A stretch of DNA of 64,000 nucleotides from Micromussa lordhowensis (GCA_964020085.1 OZ026606.1:10300797-10364796), one strand, 5' to 3'. Counted from the first letter of the stretch, positions 37,335 through 50,660 are shown. Translations and numbers: made by a program. The notes: a model not told the origin generated them from the sequence alone.

Positions 37335-38869
37335 AGAGCAATAGCTGTGCACGTGCATTATAACTCTTAATTTGTACATTTCTTTGCCGTCCTCTGCAAA
37401 ACAACAACGTGAAATGGCCAAGTTCTCCGTCGTCTACGGAAAGTGGACGACGACGGCTAATTTTTCGTATTTCCATTTGGAATTGAACGCTGTCGTTGCA
37501 TATTTAGCTTAAGCGCGATTTTAGAGCCATTGGCGTACCGAACAGATCTAGACAATCGCGACTTTCGCTTGTAAAATTTAGTTTTTACTAGGCGTTGTCC
37601 TCGGCGTCGTCGTCGTTGTTGCTTAATTAAGCTCCCTAGTGATAAGTAGGACTAGTGATGAAAGAAACATGTGACAAGGGGAAGTTATAATAATACAATA
37701 ATTATGGGCATTCAGTATCAAGACTAATATTGGATGGGCGTCAACATAATCATATCTAGAGGGGTTACTACGCCTTTCAATAACATGCGGACTCTAAAAT
37801 TCGTAGCTCAACCGACAAATGCGTTTTTCGCTACAGTCAATCAAATGTTCGACTATGTTGTCTGAACTGTGCTCAACGATTTGATTTGATTACCGCGCGC
37901 TCGGCAGTAGTCGGAAGCTGGGAGGAGCCCGCATGTTATTGAAAGGCGCAGTAACTATTTTCCGTTTCCCGCCGACTGCTTCTGAGCAAAGATCAGAGTG
38001 TTCTATTAAACTTAAAAATCGGACTGTAAGTCCAAGAGGAATATTCACAGGTCTCCCAAGCTCCTTGGCAGGCGTGAACATTTTCAGTATGTTACACTCC
38101 GTTGGGCAACACAGCGTAAAATACTAGAAGAGTTTGTACGGGAATCTAACGATTGTTTACAACAGTTCGAAATAGTTATGTATTATGTAGAAGAAATTCA
38201 ATAAGAACGATTTACTTCGACTCTTTTGTCGACTGTGTGCAATTAAATGTTTGCGTGACGTTTTGAGGCCGTTTCAAAGCGATTCCAGCGAGTTTAGTCT
38301 TCCTCCCCCCTTCTTCTGAAAACAGTGAAACTACTGGTGCTATTACTTGTCTTTTGATGTCTCTTGTTCTCCTTTTCCACTGTAACACATGAGTTCTTAA
38401 CTAATTTGTTTTCACGGCCTATGCATTTCTGTTCAGTGCTCTATAGTTCCGGCTATAAAGCAACCCGATGTCTGCGATGTTACGCCCGGGGGGTGCTCCA
38501 GAAAAATTGGGTGGTGGTGTGCGGCCCGCTTCCAAATACCCTTACCCTATTTATGACCAAAATCTGTAATTTTTCCCTACCCTATTTATGACCTTACCAG
38601 AAATTCAGCACCTTAATTATGACCGTTGTGAAGGGCTTTTGATGATGGTCTTGTCGATAATGATGAAAAAAAAGCTGCTTCTAAAAATCAGCCCCAATTC
38701 AAGGCTAGAGTGAAATTAAAAAAAACAAACAAACCAATATGATACCAAAAATGACCAAAATCGATGCCCTATTTATGAACATACCCTTTGGGACCGCACA
38801 TGCCTACATAGCCGGAGCGTTACGTCCATGTTGTTACAAGGATCGTTTATTGCATGGTGTCAAATTTAA

Positions 38870-40190
38870 TTAAGTAAGTAAATAAAATCATTTATTTAAA
38901 CACGATCAGTATTTAAAGCAAAATACATGTTTGAGGGGTCGTGTATAACCTTATTACATACTTAACTAAGTTTAAAATATAAAATAGTTTAGATAATAGA
39001 CACCAAAATCAAAACGTACACTTGACATAAAAGTTACGGATTTACATAAAAAATTTCAGAAATTTAAAATTAAAATCGCACATCTTCATGTTAGGCACCG
39101 ACTGAACAGTTAGACTGTTAAAATTAAGTTCCCTAAATGCTGGGTCCAGTTTCACTTTTCTGATAAATTGTTTAAAATTATGAGAAACATTAAAATAATC
39201 GGAAACAAAGTTCCACAGTACGGCGCCTCTAAAACGTATGGAATGTTCCATGAAATGTGTTGAAAATCTTGGAACGGTAGCCTTCTTATGTCCTCTTAGG
39301 TTGTATTGACTGTGTCTCCACATAGCTAAATCTGAAATCAAAGGGGGCGTGTTGTCGCTAACTATATTATAAAACAATTTAACAAGATTTATTTTGTACA
39401 TATTGTAAATCGAAACCCAGTTGGTAGCCTCCATAACTGTTTTCGATGGTGTATCCCTTGGCAAGTTATAAATCAGCCTTGCAGCTCTACAGCATGTAGT
39501 GTTTGTAGGGATTTTACATGGTCCAAATTATTGCAATTTCCCCAGATGATGACACCGTAGGACAAAGAAGGGAGGATCGCTTTAAAATATAAGTCCAGCA
39601 GAGATTTTCTTCTTAGAAAAGAGCACTTTTTAGCAAATTTAGTTTGGTGACAAAGCTGTTCTTTAGATCTGTGAGATGCTTCGCCCACGTAAGTTTATGG
39701 TCTATTGTGATTCCCAACAATCTTACGTGACATACCCACGAGATTCCTTCTTTGCCTATGGTAATTAGGGGGTAAGGACCAACCAATAAATGATCCTCTA
39801 TAGAATAGCATTGCTTCACATTTTTGCCGGGTGCGGTGTTAGCGAGTTGGTTACGCACCATTTGTTATGTTCATCCAGCGCATTGTTTAGAAGGCTTTAT
39901 GCTTCATCCACAGTTGATCCGATACAGTAAATTGCGGTGTCGTCAGCGTACAGGTATAGTGCTCCCGATGTCACACTGTCTGGCATGTCATTGGTGTACA
40001 AACTAAACAAACAAGGGCCCAGCACTGATCCTTGCGGAATACAGCTCATCTGATCGAGTACCGTTTACCACCTTAACCTGAGTCCTATGATGCAGATAAT
40101 CCGTGAGCCAAGATAGAAGATTACCCTCTATCTTGAATGTGTGCTTCGATTTATGCAACAGTGTTCTGTGAGAAAATTACAATATAATTG
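38870..40190 (-). mobile_element. LINE remnant (RT and C-terminal region)
   Basis: Read on the minus strand it has IPQGSVLGPCLFSLYTNDMP, the active-site LYLYADDTAIYC, RLLGITIDHKLTWAKH, LYFKAILPSLSYGVIIWGNC and a C-terminal segment ending near 39042. Several frame breaks (near 39470 and 39850) show it is inactive. The 3' end runs into an AT-rich TAAGTAAGTAAA tail near 38870. It differs in sequence from the LINE at 29122. Confidence 0.8.
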
Positions 40191-40579
40191 ACTTGACGTC
40201 AACAGTAAATATCGGGGTCACTGAACATATCACTAGATATTAGAGCTACGGTGGACTGTCGTAATTAGCATATGAAAGTTTGCGTAAATCTAAAAACACG
40301 CACTAGTTGTGGTTCTGTTTCTTTACATTCGTCTAAGGGCCGGAAGTACAATGTAGCCCCGAGCAGCTAAATTGTAAAGGAAGGAAGTTACAAGCGACGC
40401 TTTCAATTTGATTCTGGGAAATATATTTATATATATTGACTAACTTACGTCAACTCGGCGTTAATCTGGGAAAATCCCGTGCACTTGCAAAGCAACTGAA
40501 AGGGAGAGGACGGCAAAGTTGTTCCAGTTTAGGGATATCAGAAAAAGCTTCCAATTTTCCACACAAGCTCAGCGTGAAA

Positions 40580-43500
40580 ATGAATTGGGTTGGTAGCAGT
40601 GTCTCCTCAGACGTGACGCACAACTTTCCTTGTGAGAATGTCACCACACGCGATCTCAACACGACGGTGTCAGCTTCTCAGATCATCGCCGCATCTTATG
40701 CCTTGCTGTTCTACTTGGTCATTCTTGTCTTCAGCATCTTGGGCGTTTGTTTCAAAGCGTGCGTCAAAGTGTTTACATCTCAAGCTACGCTTATCCTTTT
40801 TCTGATAGGGACATTAATGGTTTGCGTGAATATTTTCACCAATTCAGGCGACCAAGCGTTAAAGATATACTTCCGCCTTGCGACAGGGTTTCTGGTTGGA
40901 ATAGCTTTCGTTTTCGCTGGGGCCTCGCTTTTCTTCTCAAAACCAGAAGAAGCGGGCAATCAGTCTACTTTGGCGCAACAGCAGCCTTCAATGGGACTTG
41001 TCGTTGGAGCAATTTCAATTCCACTGATTATCGTCGAGATCTTTCTTCTTGTCGCAGCTAAGGCTTCCGAGAAAGACGAAACTTCTGAAGCGCTGCAGAA
41101 GTTGTGGCCTCTTGTTCTCGCAGACAAGTCCACGTTTTTTGTCCAGAAGGTCGTCCAAGCGTTCGTATATATCTTTGTTCTTCGATTTAAGACGATCAGT
41201 CCACGGTACAGAGAAAACGCTCAGTTTTACCTTAAAACACTGGCTTTTTTCAACTTTATCGAGTGGGTGGACTCTCAAGTCAACGAGGAGAGTGATGTTC
41301 AGTTAAGTCACACTAAATTGATGTTCGGTCCTTGGTTCGATGTCTTTGTGGCTTTCTACAAAGCGTTGATCATAGATTACCGCCTTTTATGCTCACTGCT
41401 ATTCCTGGAGCATTCCTTGGAGGACGAAAGTGAAAGAGAAGAAGGCGAAATCCAAGAACCTGTGACCGGAAGTCTAACCATACCGGAACAAAGACGCAAA
41501 ACTCTGGGATTTATGCTTGGTTTCTTGAGCCTGTCTGCACCGATTTGCTGCGCTCTTTATTATGTACCAAAGCTTAACATGCCCGCATGGGTGCATGTGT
41601 TTACCATCATCGTGAACTTGGCGATCGTTGGTTGTGGAGCGCTTTTTCTGGGAAACAATGATTTAGAATCAGATCAGACAAAGAAGATGGCATCATCTGG
41701 AATTAAAATTATGGTAAGTGTGTAGGCAACATGCCCTTTCTTTGAACGCTCTAATTACCTATCTTATAGGGCTATGTTTATTTGCTAATTCCACAATATG
41801 CAGCACAAAATTCACTTCTCCGTCGGTGACTACCGTTAATTATTGTCGTTATAGTCCACTTCCTGTAACCATGGTTACTGGAGTAACCCGGCATACACCG
41901 TTCACCGCTTTCTGTTCTCCATTTCTGTGGAAACAGGCATTGTGCGGCTATCCCTTGACTTAACTTTTTACGCTCATCGTGACAAGACTGACAACACAGC
42001 CTTTTCTTTATTCAAAGAAATCAGTTAAATGGCTTTGGCTATAATTATGGTAGCAGCTTCATTCCTATAAATAAACGGATTGCATTCTATTAAACCAAAA
42101 TCTTGAAGGACGTTAAGCAGATTCTTCGAGACGGTTTCATCCTATCATATAGCAGAATTAAAGAAATGTTTAAAACCTTACTATATTTAAATTAGCCATA
42201 AGGCTTCTTTTACACCCTCTCCAGTTGATAATACCACCAAGAGATTAAGACGATTTCCGCACAACATTCGAGCAATAATGGCAGAAATTAAGTTACCAAA
42301 AAACCCTCTTAGCATGGTAATATTTTGGATAAAGGTAAGAAGGTCTTATTGAGATTTAAGTTTTCAAGCTGACCCCGCGAGGGAAAAATGAACTTCAAGT
42401 TATCTATAGTTCAGTTAAAACGGACATTTCGCATTAGTTGGAAACAGAATTACACTCGCATTAAGCATTCTTGTAAGGTTTTACATTAATTTCCTCGAGA
42501 ATGGTTGGAGATTTAATTGCGGGGTCACCTAGAGAAATGAAATACAGTGAGATGCGTTTAAACAGTGTTAAAAAAGTTACCGTGCCATGAGTACATTTTT
42601 AGTAAATAATTTTTGCGCTTATTGCTCGAACCTTGAGCGGAATCCGTCTTAAAATAAAATCATCCCTGATATAAAGGCCCGTTGCATTTGCACTTCCATT
42701 GTGGTTTCACAGGTTTGTTGTTTGGGTGCGGTCGGATTTACCTGTTGGATGATTAAAGCACCCATCTCTGGCTATTGGGCAGTTACTGCGAATGAGAGAG
42801 TGGACATTGATGACGCACCATACTTTGCCTGGGTCGTCGCACGATATGCTGCCCGCGGCATCTCAACTGCATTTCTTATGGGCCTGTTCCTGAAAGTCGA
42901 CGCACGATCCCTGCCCCAGAAAAATCGTGATGTGAAGATAAATCACTTCCTGGTTCCCGCTGCTATGTTAGCAATACTCGGGGTGTTTTTAGAAAGTCTG
43001 ATCGATCAATACGTGGGACCCCTGGACAGCAGACTCAGGTTTGTGCCTGTTTGTTTTCTTTGTTGCAGTAATTTGTTTACTTTTCGTTTGTTCTTTTTTG
43101 TAGGTTGAATATCGGTTGGTTTTGTTTCGATCCACCCGATGTAAAACTGTCATTCTTCACTAGTTTCACTTCGTTTTCTTTTCGAATGCGATTCTCGCAG
43201 CTTTCTGGGAAACAGCGTGACAAGATGCATGGCACATGGCTCGCAAAGTACCGGTCAACGTTCTCGGAACATGTATTCGCCATGACGAGTTAGGTCTTGC
43301 GTGACATAGTGCGAATTTCCCTGCGTATTCCCTGTTATCAGAAGCGAAATAAATTGAACCATTCGAGATATCAAAGTTAGAAGAGTGCTCAACTTTACGC
43401 CCTAGCCAGGAATTCTAACATCGCTTAGGGCATGCATTCAGCATGAATTATGATTGGTCTATGGTTTCCAAAGGCAACCATTAACCAATCATAGGTCGCT

Positions 43501-43769
43501 GGTCCTTCCGAGGTTTCTGGAGCGATTAATGACTTGTAAATTACATTTAACTTTCACTTTTCTTTTCCTCTAGGTGTGAAATCAAGGAGGAAAGTATGAA
43601 GATTCTCATTGAGGCAGGTCCACCGATGTACCTCGGATTCCTTATTCACATGTTTTTGCATTTTGTTATCATAAAGACAGAGATCGTTAAGCAATCCGGA
43701 ACTCGCGTTAGGGATTTAACAGTCCGACCAAGTCATTATGGTGCAACGGATCACAGGCCTTATGCATAA
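40580..43769 (+). CDS. Otopetrin-like multipass membrane protein B, 3 exons
   Basis: Exons 40580-41713, 42713-43038 and 43574-43769 give 551 residues. Exon number, intron phases and nearly all transmembrane blocks match gene A, for example NTTVSASQII, RENAQFYLKTLAFFNFIEW and ALIIDYRLLCSLLFLEHS, and exon 3 starts CEIKEESMKILIEAGPPMYL. The start Met is placed at 40580 because the residues after it align with the start of paralogue A; an in-frame upstream extension exists. The C-terminal tail differs from gene A. Tandem duplication is the simplest explanation. Function (proton channel) is inferred as for gene A. Confidence 0.72.
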
Positions 43770-44743
43770 TGACGTCATTTTTCAAATTTCACCCCACCCC
43801 TCGTTGAAATGAATTTCGATTCGAAGCATTGCTTTGCACGTGGGTGGGTATTATTTTGATAGTGGGAATCATTTTAATCTTGATACTTCCGTAATCCGTT
43901 TATTGTAAGAGTTTACAATTGCATCTCGCAAGCGTGGCCAGTGTGGGGAGGGGGTGGGGGTGGGGAATCATCTAGCCTGATGTAAACATGCATGAAGCTT
44001 GTGTTTCGGTTACAGGGGAACGCTGACCACCTGTTTGAGATAAGTAAACGGTGTTACACTTTAATGCACTTATATGACAGAAGCCACCACTGGTTGGCAC
44101 CACCACTTGACCTGTTTTACTTTTACTAGTACGAGGCACTGAATGATGGCTACCTCTCTACCCTCACCCCGTCTTATAGATGAGTTTGCTGTCGCAGCTA
44201 GGGATCCACTCCCTATAATCCTGTCCTTAGGGTCTTTAGCGGGGGCGAGGAGGGATATCAAGTACATACAATACAAAAAAAGTTTATTCACGATGTAAAT
44301 GAACAGATTCATGTGACGAGATGAAAGAGTACAGCAGCGAAAACAAAAATAAAGAGGTTAGTAGACTGCGTAGCAAGCATTCCTGTGTGTTTTTAGCGAA
44401 AAGAAAACCCAGGATCGGCGAGCGAACGAGTTTTGTCCGCGCGAAAGAACGCAAAAAATGAAGCGAGAATATTTCTGTAAAAATCCTCTACAAGCAAATT
44501 AAAATATATAGGAGCGTGACATGCGAGCGAGCAAACTGCCCGCTTTCAGAAAAATGACTTAATTATCCCGTTAAAAAAAGGCTGGAGTAATTATATGCGC
44601 TATTGCAATGATTTGCTCTTGTTGACCTGCGTTTCGTAATTCAAAAATGTCGTTAAATTTCAGGTGAATGAAACCGAAAACTATTTTATAACATTCGATT
44701 ACTGATAAACATTCTCTACAGCTAGATAACTTTGCCCATCCTA

Positions 44744-44992
44744 CAATCATGGACCAAAGTCTTGGGACAAATTTGCAATTTTGGTGCTTTTGCGAACACG
44801 CCAGACCCGAATACAACTTCACCTACCAAACCTCGCCCCCACCCCACACACAATGTTGAAAACTAGTACCTGCAATTTCACCTGATTTTCAACATTGTAT
44901 TGGGTGGGAAGGGGGGACGGCAACACGTTTTTAAAAGGATAGCAGCGCTTTTTTCAAACTTCAGGTGTCCCAAGGACTTTTGTCCATGATTG
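44744..44992. mobile_element. mariner-type MITE, 249 bp
   Basis: Ends CAATCATGGACCAAAGTC and GACTTTTGTCCATGATTG are inverted and flanked by TA on each side (44742-44743 and 44993-44994). An internal inverted pair around CAATGTTGAAAA and TTTTCAACATTG lies near 44850-44897. TA duplication and terminal sequence fit Tc1/mariner. Confidence 0.78.
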
Positions 44993-45663
44993 TAGCTAAC
45001 TTGACTTTTTGTGCAGCTTAAAATTTGCAGACTGAAAAGATAAGCATTCGTCTCACAAGAGCGTATTTTTAATCGGTATACTTTAGTAAAAGTAATCTTT
45101 AGTGCCTGAGGCAGTATATTATCAAAAAGTTGTAAATTATGAAGGAAAAATAAAGTTAAAGTTTGTACAAATTTACTAGTTTCGCCCCTCGTAAGGGACC
45201 AACTTAGTTTTGTAAACTTGGGGGTCACCTACAGGATACTTGGTCACTCTTCCGCGTCGTCACGCAGCCCCCGTTTTAAGGCACCGTTTCTTCCCGGCCC
45301 CGATGAGTGTTTTCTAAATAGGTTACTTGGTTACGCACAGTGAGAATGATCTAATAACCCGCAGGTTGTTGTTGGAGTATGAAACACTTCCCTAGAGGTT
45401 AGTCTGTTTGCAAACCTTATACAGTTTCCCCAAATATCGTCGAGAGAATGTGGCCAATCTCACCATCGACGCCCGCTTCAATTGCTCGCCATTTAAAATG
45501 GCAGAGAGCAGATTACCCCGGCGGATGCCTATATATTTTGTTTACCGTTCCGAGTAAGGGTAGTGGCTCGAGGGTTTAATAAGAAATTTAGTATTATGAA
45601 TTAATTACTACTATTAACTTTACTTTTTAAAGCTGTGTAGTCTGAATTTCAGCCGTCTCTTCC

Positions 45664-45718
45664 CTTTACCCCGAGTGGGGCGCGGGCAGTCTCTGCCCGC
45701 GCCCCACTCGGGGTAAAG
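45664..45718. repeat. Perfect hairpin, 26-bp arms, 3-nt loop
   Basis: The arm CTTTACCCCGAGTGGGGCGC plus GGGCAG is followed by TCT and then its exact reverse complement. It is very GC-rich in an AT-rich setting. It lies about 120 bp downstream of the stop codon of the minus-strand VIT/VWA gene, so probably in its 3' UTR. Confidence 0.9.
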
Positions 45719-45836
45719 CTAAAAGCTGTGTTGTCTCAGTGTCTGTCGTTCTAGGCCGCTTACCAGATTCAGGAAATTTACAAGCGATTAACAAACAATG
45801 CCCTTTAGCCAGATTGTTTAGTCGGGACTAGTAGAC

Positions 45837-48800
45837 TCAAAATCGCACAAAAGCGAAGAAAATAGAAAGAACCAGCATTCCGGACCACAACAATCTCCAT
45901 CTAGCAGGCGGGGCCAGCCGACTAGATTCGGCACTACTGCGGCGGGCGCTAATATCATGCATGGCGAATTCCAGATCAATCTCTTCATACGAATCGGACT
46001 GAACCACGACAAAGGAGGTGAGTGGTGTAACAAAGTTATACTGTAGGGACATGTGCAGTGCTTCGGATTTCAGTCGAGCTCGTTCCTTTGAGTCGTCCGT
46101 TACCAGCAGTTTGACTAACAGTTGCTTAATTTTCATGTAAGCCCAGAGCCTCTCGGTGAAATCCTCAATTAGCACTTTATTGGAAGGAATGACTAGGTCC
46201 TGAAGAGTGCGTGACACGGTGTACGTGACATTAGGATTGTTGCTGGAAATACCGCGAACGTTCACAGCCATCAGCCTTGAGCTAACGCCTTCCTTGATCT
46301 TTCCACTCACGACAAGCTCCGATCCCTCATAGTACTGAGGAAACTCAGAGGCAGTAACTCTGGTGTCATCCACTATATCTTTGGGATATTCGAATCTGAC
46401 TTGCAGTAACAGAGGCGTGCTGATCTCGTCAAAGAATCCCTCCAGTTGACTTGCAGCGTCTTTATCTGGGTAGATCCTACGAGAGGTTCCTCCGTTCTCG
46501 ACGGACAGAGCTGTTAGGAAATCAAACTGCAGATTGAAACCGAATCCCAGGGAGAAGATGGAGGCTTTTATCTTGTTCTCGCTATAAACGTTCGCCCGAA
46601 TCGTTTTAGTATTCGTCACACCCTCTGTTGGATCACCGTCTGTCAGAAACAGTACCATAGGAAAATTGCCAGCAATTGCAGAGTTTGGCTCGTTAGCTGT
46701 GTTTGTAAGGAGTTGAAGGGCAAGAAGAAGTGCACTATTGATGTTGGTACTACCTCCTGCATTTACGCGCTCGTCGACAAATGCTTTCCCTTCCTTGATA
46801 TTGTCGCTAGTTGCCAGTGAAGCAGAACTCTTCCACTGTTCTGTGCCGCCATTAAACAGAACAATATTAAAAGAATCACTTGCACGCAACTGGCTCAGGA
46901 TGGTAAACATTGCTTGACGGGTTTGTGCAATCTTCTGTCCACTCATCGAACCACTGATGTCAATGACAAAGACGACGTTTTTTGCTAGTGGGTTAAGGCC
47001 ACTCGGTGAAAAATATTGCACGAAGTAGGAACCAAGTACCTGAATAACGCCTGCATCATTTCCGTGAGCTACATCATACCTGTCAATGATATGAAGAGAA
47101 ACAATTCAAATTCCGTTCCCCTCTTTTCGTAATGGGACTTGTAATCTACACCTACATGTAATCTACACCTACAGAGGAAAGCTGAATCAAGCAAGGTTGA
47201 TGGGAGAGAAGGAGCGAGGAAGGAAGGAAGGAAGGAAGGAAGGAGCGAGGAAGGAAGGAAGGAAGGAAGGAAGGAAGGAGCGAGGAAGGAAGGAAGGAAG
47301 GAAGGATCGAGGAAGGAAGGAAGGAAGGAAGGAAGGAAGGAAGGAAGGAAGGAAGGAAGGAAGGAAGGAAGGAAGGAAGGAAGGAAGGAAGGAAGGAAGG
47401 AAGGAAGGAAGGAAGGAAGGAAGGAAGGAAGGAAGGAAGGAAGGAAGGAAGGAAGGAAGGAAGTATGGGCGGGCGGATTGATGGAAGCTGCAGGTGGTAA
47501 GGGGGTGATAAACAAGCTATACAGAAAAAAAGGATGGAGGCCATAGAAGAAGGAAGGAACAAACGATCTTTTATTTCCATGAGGAAAAAATATTCCATCG
47601 TCCTCTACCGTGAATCTCAATCGGTTCAAATGGTCAATACCGTCCCTTCTCCTTGACAGTACAGATAAGAGAGAAGCGGAGTCCGTACAGCAAGCTTGGT
47701 TAGCAAGGGAGAAATGTACGCCTTTATCATTGTAACTACCCTAAAGAACTTTGCCCGGTCCAATGCTAAGAAAATATTGGACCGAAAAAAATAACACACG
47801 CTTATTGGCTGATTTTCGTTGCTGGCCCTCTAGACTGTCTTGGCAGTGTGATAAATATTTGTATGTTGCCTTGACATTTAATACACGCCCTCAGAGAAAA
47901 TGCTACATGGCTCTACGTATTATTTCAAAACATTTTATCTCCCTTGTTCCTTACTTTGAACATGGAAGAGCTTAATGTCATTTGGATAATACGTTTCCGT
48001 AACTTAATGTCAAGACTTTGCATGTTACAATGTAACACCTAACGATCGCGTGATATAATAATTTTGGATGTCGTGACGCGAATTTCAAAGGTTACTGGTA
48101 TCTAGTAACGACATTTTATCCCCTACAAATTATAAAAGGATTTCAATTTCAGGCGTCCTCGCTCCCCACTCTAAAATACGATCGTTTAATTTCAGAATCT
48201 GAATAGTTTAAAGCCCTGATTCTCAAGTCTTCGTATCTCTGCACAGCCCACAATTTTATGATTGCGTGACTTCAGAAGTCGGGAAGGAGACGTTCAATTC
48301 TATCACGTAGTAAAAAGCTTGAAAAAAATATAACGTAAAACGACACAAGATGTTACCTTATAATGAAATCTCCGTGTATTCCAGTTGGTCCCTGTTCGTC
48401 CTCACTTGGATTGTACTCGATACGAACCGAGGTTGGTGATACGTTAGTTACAACTGCCAGTGGATTTCCCTCCACGACTGCGTCACTCGGGTTCTCCCGG
48501 ATTTTCATCACATTCACATATCTAAGGGCTTGAGGTTCTTCGATATTCACGGCAACCTTTAGTACGGGAACGATCTGCTCTGGTCGAATGCTGATGGCCT
48601 GTTCATAATATCCCTTTCGCCTCACCAAAAGCTGCTGATAGTTCAAACGAAATTCAGCGTTGCTGTTTGGTGCCACATTGATCGCGATGTTAAAAACATC
48701 CATACCTCGTAAAGCTTGTTCTGAGGTGGAGCTCACGAGACCAGTATTCCTGCTCTCGTTCTTCGCTTTCTCATACTCATTTTTTGCAGCGTTCTTCTCC

Positions 48801-49120
48801 TTCACCTTCCCGATGTAAAGTTTTCCGTTCACCACCATCGAGAAGTTCGAGATGAAAGCAGTTTCCGGAATCTGAACGACGAATGTGGCCTCTTGATTTT
48901 CGGGGGATCTGTTTTCCAACGTACTCGTGACCAAAGTGTTGGCAAAACGTGAGGATATCCGAGAAGTTACATCCAAACTCAAAGGAGTCAACACTGCAGC
49001 GCTGTTGACATCTCTGGGATGGCGACTCAAGCTGGGATCGACATCAGCCGTGAATGATGTGGTGCTCACATACTCGGCGAGGATCAGAAGAAAAGCGAGG
49101 CTGTACAAGTACGACTGCAT
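45837..49120 (-). CDS. Secreted or GPI-anchored VIT and VWA domain protein (ITIH-like), 2 exons
   Basis: Exons 48357-49120 and 45837-47079 join at a split Arg codon, giving 668 residues. It has a signal peptide (MQSYLYSLAFLLILAEYVS), then a VIT domain (about 40-170) containing FVVQIPETAFISNFSMVVNG and a Lys/Glu-rich KEKNAAKNEYEKAK segment. The VWA domain follows from about 288, with the MIDAS motif DISGSMS (Asp295, Ser297, Ser299) and FLTDGDPTEG. It resembles inter-alpha-trypsin inhibitor heavy chains but is shorter and I see no ITI_HC C-terminal domain. It ends with a hydrophobic run (LLWSGMLVLSIFFAFVRF) after a small-residue stretch, which suggests GPI anchoring or a tail anchor. An extracellular-matrix or adhesion role is inferred. 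Confidence 0.88.
47214..47463. repeat. (GAAG)n microsatellite in the VIT/VWA intron
   Basis: About 250 bp of 4-bp GAAG/AAGG units with a few GAGC interruptions. It is purine-rich on the plus strand, so the pre-mRNA carries a long pyrimidine tract. The Phe/Leu/Pro/Ser peptides read through it are artefacts. Confidence 0.97.
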
Positions 49121-50449
49121 CTTTGTAGCTCACTCCGGATCATTCAGTAAAGAAATGAGCTCTGCTACAGTTCTAGAAAAAAACTGTCTCGCTAAGCATT
49201 AACCACTGTACTAGTTCCTGTTGAAGCTCGAGAGCATGTTTAGCATAAATTATGTAAATAGAACTGAGCTGCGGTTTTGTAGATGCTTTTTGCTTGAACG
49301 CGCAACGGAACATGACACGCATAATTCGAAAGTCATTTACTTTACGATAATGCGATAACCACTAAATAATTCCGAGAAAAGCTTTTTCTTTTCATTTTAT
49401 GATGAACGCCACCCACTTACGTCTCCAGGCCTTCACTCTTCAGTCTACCGGTCCAAAATCTTCTTATTCGCCCAAAGATATATCAACACTTGAGTCATTT
49501 TTACACGATAACTACGAAATTAATCGAACAACATGTCCTTGTACTCCAGCTAATCCCCTAATTACTCTGTACCCTTTTGGTGCCGACTGTGTTGTTGTTC
49601 CACTGTTTCCCCTTTGTGCCACTGATCCACTGTTTCCTTGATCCACTGATCCACTGATCCACTGATCCCAATCTTCCAGTGTGCCTCGTCATGCGACTCG
49701 ACTTCCGGCCACTGCTCCAATCAGAATTCTGGAAAACACTCAAATTGAACTGAAACAACTGCTTCCAAGCATAAACCACTATTTCCTGTTGAAGTTCAAA
49801 GGCATGGTTTATGTAAATTTAACAAATCGAATGTGGTTTAGCGTGGTCTGTACTCTTATCGACAACGAGTACGCGTCATCACAGTGGTCAAAATGTTGTG
49901 GACTTACCACAATATCAAAGATAACGAAAGAAATCTCTGTCAAGATCTTGTACGCGACAGACTTTCCTTTCAAAAACTTTTGCACCCTCAACATGCAGAA
50001 ACAGTAAGAAAAAAATGTTTGGAAAAAGAGTAATGACGCGTATTCGTTGTCGATATTTTACCACAATTGCTGCTAATCTCGCAATCTGATTGGCTAATTT
50101 GCCGTGGTCGATGAGAGTCCATACCACGCTGCTCGCGTCATTGTGTCACGCATTGCCTTTTTGAGCTCGCGCTCTGAAAAAAAAAAACATTTTCTTTGAC
50201 GTTGATATTGTGGTAAAAACAAATCGAAATGCACTTAATCGTGCTCTAAACTCTTATCGTTAACGAGTACGCGTCATTACTCGTTTCCCAGACATTTTTT
50301 TCGTATTGTTTCTGTATGTTAGCGAGTTTGCAAAAGTTTTTGAAAGGAAAGTATGCATGACGCGTACAAATAGCTAATTTGCATAATGCAGCGCGTGCAC
50401 TTTCAAGTCCCGTCCGTGTTTAGCAAAGATTTCCATCGTTATCTTTGAT

Positions 50450-50660
50450 ATTGTGGTAAAAAACAAATCAAATGTGGTTTAGCGTGGTATGTACTCTTAT
50501 CGACAACGATACGCGTCATCACAGTGGTCAAAATTTGTTGCGGACTCACTCGGCTGCGCCCCGTGAGTCCACAACATTTTGACCACTGTGATGACGCGTA
50601 TCGTTGTCGATAAGAGTACATACCACGCTAAACCACATTCGATTTGTTTTTTACCACAAT
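50450..50660. mobile_element. Near-perfect 211-bp palindrome, foldback element
   Basis: Arms of about 98 bp, from ATTGTGGTAAAAAACAAATC through TACTCTTATCGACAACGATA to the tip, differ at only a few positions. The tip is CTCGGCTGCGCCCCGTGAG. Partial copies of the same arm occur at 49846-49915, 50225-50290 and, inverted, at 57105-57180. Confidence 0.88.

Larger units (their letters stand above)
43770..45836. other. Intergenic region between gene B and the VIT/VWA gene
   Basis: Contains a mariner-type MITE (44744-44992), a perfect GC-rich hairpin (45664-45718) and otherwise unremarkable AT-rich sequence. No protein-coding ORF is supported. Confidence 0.5.

Noticed and set aside
47069..47629. Long Phe/Leu/Pro/Ser and Lys/Glu/Gly/Arg reading frames
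   Set aside because: They are translations of the (GAAG)n microsatellite in an intron.
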